From NCBI GenBank assembly GCA_002352225.1, contig DEIA01000064.1:2855-66262 (forward strand): a stretch of DNA of 63,408 nucleotides. Reading direction: 5' to 3'. Under the pieces are notes generated by a model. The model made no database searches. It saw only the letters and a list, made by a program, of their open reading frames with translations, and had not been told where the DNA came from. The position numbers and the translations under genes were made by a program. The stretch's first letter is position 1; the number at the start of each line of letters is the position of its first letter. This DNA is from Flammeovirgaceae bacterium UBA2786. Its GTDB lineage: Bacteria > Bacteroidota > Bacteroidia > Cytophagales > Cyclobacteriaceae. Positions 60,908-63,408 of the stretch are shown here, in pieces.

Positions 60908-63326
60908 GGGGGGTAGAAGTGATGCTATTGTTATAAATACTGAACACATTTACCTGCTTTGATTTTTGATCCTCCTCAAATACAGGAAGCAGTGTGGTTT
61001 CGAGCGGGCGGTTTATAACCGCATTTCCTGTTGAATTGTAAAAGTAGCTAAGATTTTGTTCTTCATCATACAAACAGAAGTACGTCTGTTTATCTGTAGA
61101 AATAAAAACAGCTGGTTTTAAATTCTGGGAACCCGGGTTCTGTCTTTCAAATACCAACTGATTCTTTCGATCAAATACCGCTATCTTATCTAAATCAATT
61201 CTAAAAAAATAGAAATCCGCTTTACCGCTAGTTGTAACTAACAAAAAAACGGACTTATTTCCCCGCACAAGATTTTCGTTAACCATCTTTCCATCAAGTG
61301 TTAGTTTTTGTACAACGCCATTTGCGGAAACAAAATAAATAGCACTATTCGCCAATGTATTGCCCTGCTCCAAAAAATAATCACCAGACATATCCCTAGT
61401 TACAGCTAGTGGGAATCCCTTTTCATAATCGCCTCTACGGTTAAATACATGTAACTGCCCATCTTCAGTTATCGCAACAAAATAGTCTTTTCCGCCAATT
61501 CGGTAATGTTTAGGTGAGAACCGAATTCGTGCACTCATTTTTTTTGGCGACCAGCCATCCAACTCATTCATCGATTTATCTAGAATGAAAATATCCTTAT
61601 CGTCACTCGTTAGAAGTAATCTATAATTTCTGCTTTTGTCGTAATCAACCAACTCTGAAAACCTAAAGTTAAGGTCCTTCTTTTTCGGAAAGCCTTCAAC
61701 ATCACGCCCTAATCGATCAATCAAATAAATGTAGGACGATGTTGTAATAATATATTGCAACTTACCATTTTTGAAATAGTCTGGTTGTTGCACTTGCTCT
61801 ATTTTTTCATTCAGTGTGTATACCCATTGCACTCCTTTTGATTTAGAAAATAAATACACCTTAAAGGTTGAATCTTGTACCAGTACCTCATTTGAACCGT
61901 CTGTATAATTTCTTACTAAATAAGTCGCGGCAGGATTTGCAGATAATCCGTACGATCTTCTGCCGGACTTAATCGGATTCGTCTTTTTACGTGGTTCAAG
62001 TTGAAAGTTTGCGCTTGTAAAAAAATGATTATCTAAAGAATTGAATTGGATACTGCCCCATGTGGCCGAGGTTAGTCGCATCGAATCAAGTATTGAACCC
62101 CATTCTGTACGCGCATTGTCACTTAATACCATTGCAGCATTATAAAAAATAGATACATTTCCCTCTTGCAAGCAGCTATTAAAGAAATGCTGAAAACTTA
62201 CAGACCTGCCCCACGTTTCATCAGCCTCAATAGCATCAATCATTTGCTTTAGTTCACCAATGTCTTTGGTAAGAAATAAATAATCATCTTTAAATACCAT
62301 GTAATTCAGAGAAACCCCTGGCAATAACGGTCCAATTGATTCGGTAAGTGTATTGTTTGCTTTCCGGATATCATACCCGGTGTAAGACTCCATGTATTCA
62401 AACTTATCATATACATAACCCTCCTTAACTTTAAGAATAATTATATACGCATCCGTATCTAAAACACACACACCAACTTCATCCCGTAAGTCAGACTTTT
62501 TTGGTTCATCCGGATCACCCGTTATCAGTGCATCTACATTCGAAAGCCCATAATGTATTAAAGCTTTACTCCCGTTAGGAACAAACCGCATAACATCAAT
62601 CTTCACTGGGTTTTGATTTTGAAACCGAAACAATCCCCAGTCCTTATCCAGAGAATCTAATGTAAACCCACTCAGCGAAATTTGATCAGCGCTTTGCGTT
62701 ATATCCAGAACAGAGGCCGATGCCAAAGACTGAAATAGAGGAATTCCTTGCAAGCTTTGAAACAGGGGAATTGAAGTCTTACTCAATTGATCATAATTAA
62801 TCCATACATTACCTGCGTCAGTCTTCATAGTAACAAAACCAAACAACTCAGGATTCTGTGTTCTAAAATTACGTGAAGGAGATGACCGGTATACCCGAAT
62901 GGCATTTTCAATCAACAAGGCTGATTTACTTAAAACAAGAAAACTGTCCAGATTTACCCAAATCAACTCGGTCTTTCCATGCTTTTTCAATTCGTAGATT
63001 GAAATCCCATCCAGTAAGCGAGTGGATATCTTTTTAGATGAATTTAGTTTTTTGAATTCTTCGCTGGTAACCCTAAAAGAATATAAGAGTTCATAAGAAT
63101 TCTTATTGATGGATTGTACCCCAACTACAAACTCCTTGGAGATGGATTGATTGAACACTGAATCAATCAAACCATCCTTAGTCAAAACGGGTCTGTTGGA
63201 TTCATACACAAGTATGGTGCTGCTATCAATCAGGCTCCAAAAAGATATTGCTTTTGGTTCCCTGCATGATATTAAGGCTCCTATAAAGGATAGAAAAAAT
63301 AGAATTGCTTTGGCTTGAAATCTCAC
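60900..63326 (-). CDS. Large lipoprotein of unknown function with propeller-like C-terminus
   Basis: The 808-residue product has a lipoprotein signal (FLSFIGALISCREPK, Cys in ALISC). The N-terminal half is a mixed alpha/beta region without any motif I recognise. The second half is beta-rich with regularly spaced units such as LIDRLGRDVEGFPKKKD, FILDKSMNELDGWSPKK and HVFNRRGDYEKGFPLAV, which look like blades of a beta-propeller with a DGxP-type turn. It is presumably surface- or periplasm-exposed. Nothing nearby gives its function, and 82 bases upstream of its start at the window edge hold no other gene. Confidence 0.7.
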   Translation of the reverse strand: MRFQAKAILFFLSFIGALISCREPKAISFWSLIDSSTILVYESNRPVLTKDGLIDSVFNQSISKEFVVGVQSINKNSYELLYSFRVTSEEFKKLNSSKKISTRLLDGISIYELKKHGKTELIWVNLDSFLVLSKSALLIENAIRVYRSSPSRNFRTQNPELFGFVTMKTDAGNVWINYDQLSKTSIPLFQSLQGIPLFQSLASASVLDITQSADQISLSGFTLDSLDKDWGLFRFQNQNPVKIDVMRFVPNGSKALIHYGLSNVDALITGDPDEPKKSDLRDEVGVCVLDTDAYIIILKVKEGYVYDKFEYMESYTGYDIRKANNTLTESIGPLLPGVSLNYMVFKDDYLFLTKDIGELKQMIDAIEADETWGRSVSFQHFFNSCLQEGNVSIFYNAAMVLSDNARTEWGSILDSMRLTSATWGSIQFNSLDNHFFTSANFQLEPRKKTNPIKSGRRSYGLSANPAATYLVRNYTDGSNEVLVQDSTFKVYLFSKSKGVQWVYTLNEKIEQVQQPDYFKNGKLQYIITTSSYIYLIDRLGRDVEGFPKKKDLNFRFSELVDYDKSRNYRLLLTSDDKDIFILDKSMNELDGWSPKKMSARIRFSPKHYRIGGKDYFVAITEDGQLHVFNRRGDYEKGFPLAVTRDMSGDYFLEQGNTLANSAIYFVSANGVVQKLTLDGKMVNENLVRGNKSVFLLVTTSGKADFYFFRIDLDKIAVFDRKNQLVFERQNPGSQNLKPAVFISTDKQTYFCLYDEEQNLSYFYNSTGNAVINRPLETTLLPVFEEDQKSKQVNVFSIYNNSITSTPLN

Positions 63327-63408
63327 TTCGACTCAAAACTACTAAAATGACCTGAGACCTCTTTAACAACAAACTTATTCCCTAAACACCTACTACTCTT
63401 CCTAAAGA

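Noticed and set aside
1..63408. tRNA, rRNA or riboswitch genes
   Set aside because: Gaps were read on both strands for cloverleaf-type TTCGAAT arms and conserved riboswitch cores; none was found.

Overview
The window is a typical chromosomal stretch of a Bacteroidota bacterium, most likely of the order Cytophagales. The sequence-level reasons are: Bacteroidota-type promoter boxes (TTTG, a 19-base spacer, then TAnnTTTG, seen complete at 17129-17159 and as -7 boxes elsewhere); a fused CcoN-CcoO oxidase subunit; a gliding-motility/type IX secretion C-terminal domain; many short Sec and lipoprotein signal peptides with a Ser-Cys lipobox; and weak or absent Shine-Dalgarno sequences. I found no rRNA, tRNA, CRISPR array, transposase or prophage core gene. 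About 51 protein genes are supported, one of them cut by the left edge. Several need a start other than the longest open frame, and this is noted in each entry.

Layout. 1-1497: the 5' part of a J-domain membrane protein gene and a universal stress protein. 1569-7417: a leftward cbb3 oxidase operon (ccoNO, ccoQ, ccoP, ccoG, fixH and a TauE/SafE-like membrane protein), preceded by a 557-base region without a gene. 7975-13069: a DUF4288 protein, a LiaF-like membrane protein, RNase HI, a bile-acid/sodium symporter-family transporter, a lysophospholipid acyltransferase and a saccharopine-type reductase. 13171-19248: cytidine deaminase, a SiaC-type regulatory phosphoprotein, a 1020-residue ABCG-type transporter with an N-terminal TerB-like region, a lipoprotein and a small secreted protein (this pair with its own promoter), and a serine esterase. 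19308-26555: an envelope and metabolism block (SirB1-like protein, acyl-CoA carboxylase beta subunit, MlaD, N-acetylmuramoyl-alanine amidase and, divergently, an LptD-like outer-membrane protein). 26556-32203: LysRS, proline dehydrogenase, aroB, a YtxH protein and aroA. 32263-36563: M42 and M15 peptidases and a penicillin acylase-family hydrolase. 36620-44285: a class V aminotransferase with a membrane partner, PaaN, a DUF4197 lipoprotein, CinA, a cold-shock-domain protein and an E2 acyltransferase.

44278-50392 is the most accessory-looking part: three leftward genes for secreted proteins. One has a type IX/CHU_C tail. Two are paralogous repeat proteins built on a GGDLTGTYPNPT module, and one of those ends in an S74 (endosialidase-type) intramolecular chaperone. 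50533-63326 holds cystathionine gamma-synthase, a small basic secreted protein, a TPR sensor kinase, an MFS transporter, an Asp-box (BNR/sortilin-like) protein, an OmpA-family lipoprotein, an SDR reductase and a large unknown lipoprotein.

The strongest candidates for something new are the SiaC/TerB-ABC transporter cluster, the secreted repeat/S74 triad, three exactly spaced GAAACCGG boxes between the LiaF-like gene and rnhA, and an unusual run of convergent gene pairs whose stop codons overlap or abut, leaving no room for a terminator. All functional calls rest on motif and family recognition by eye; no database search was run.
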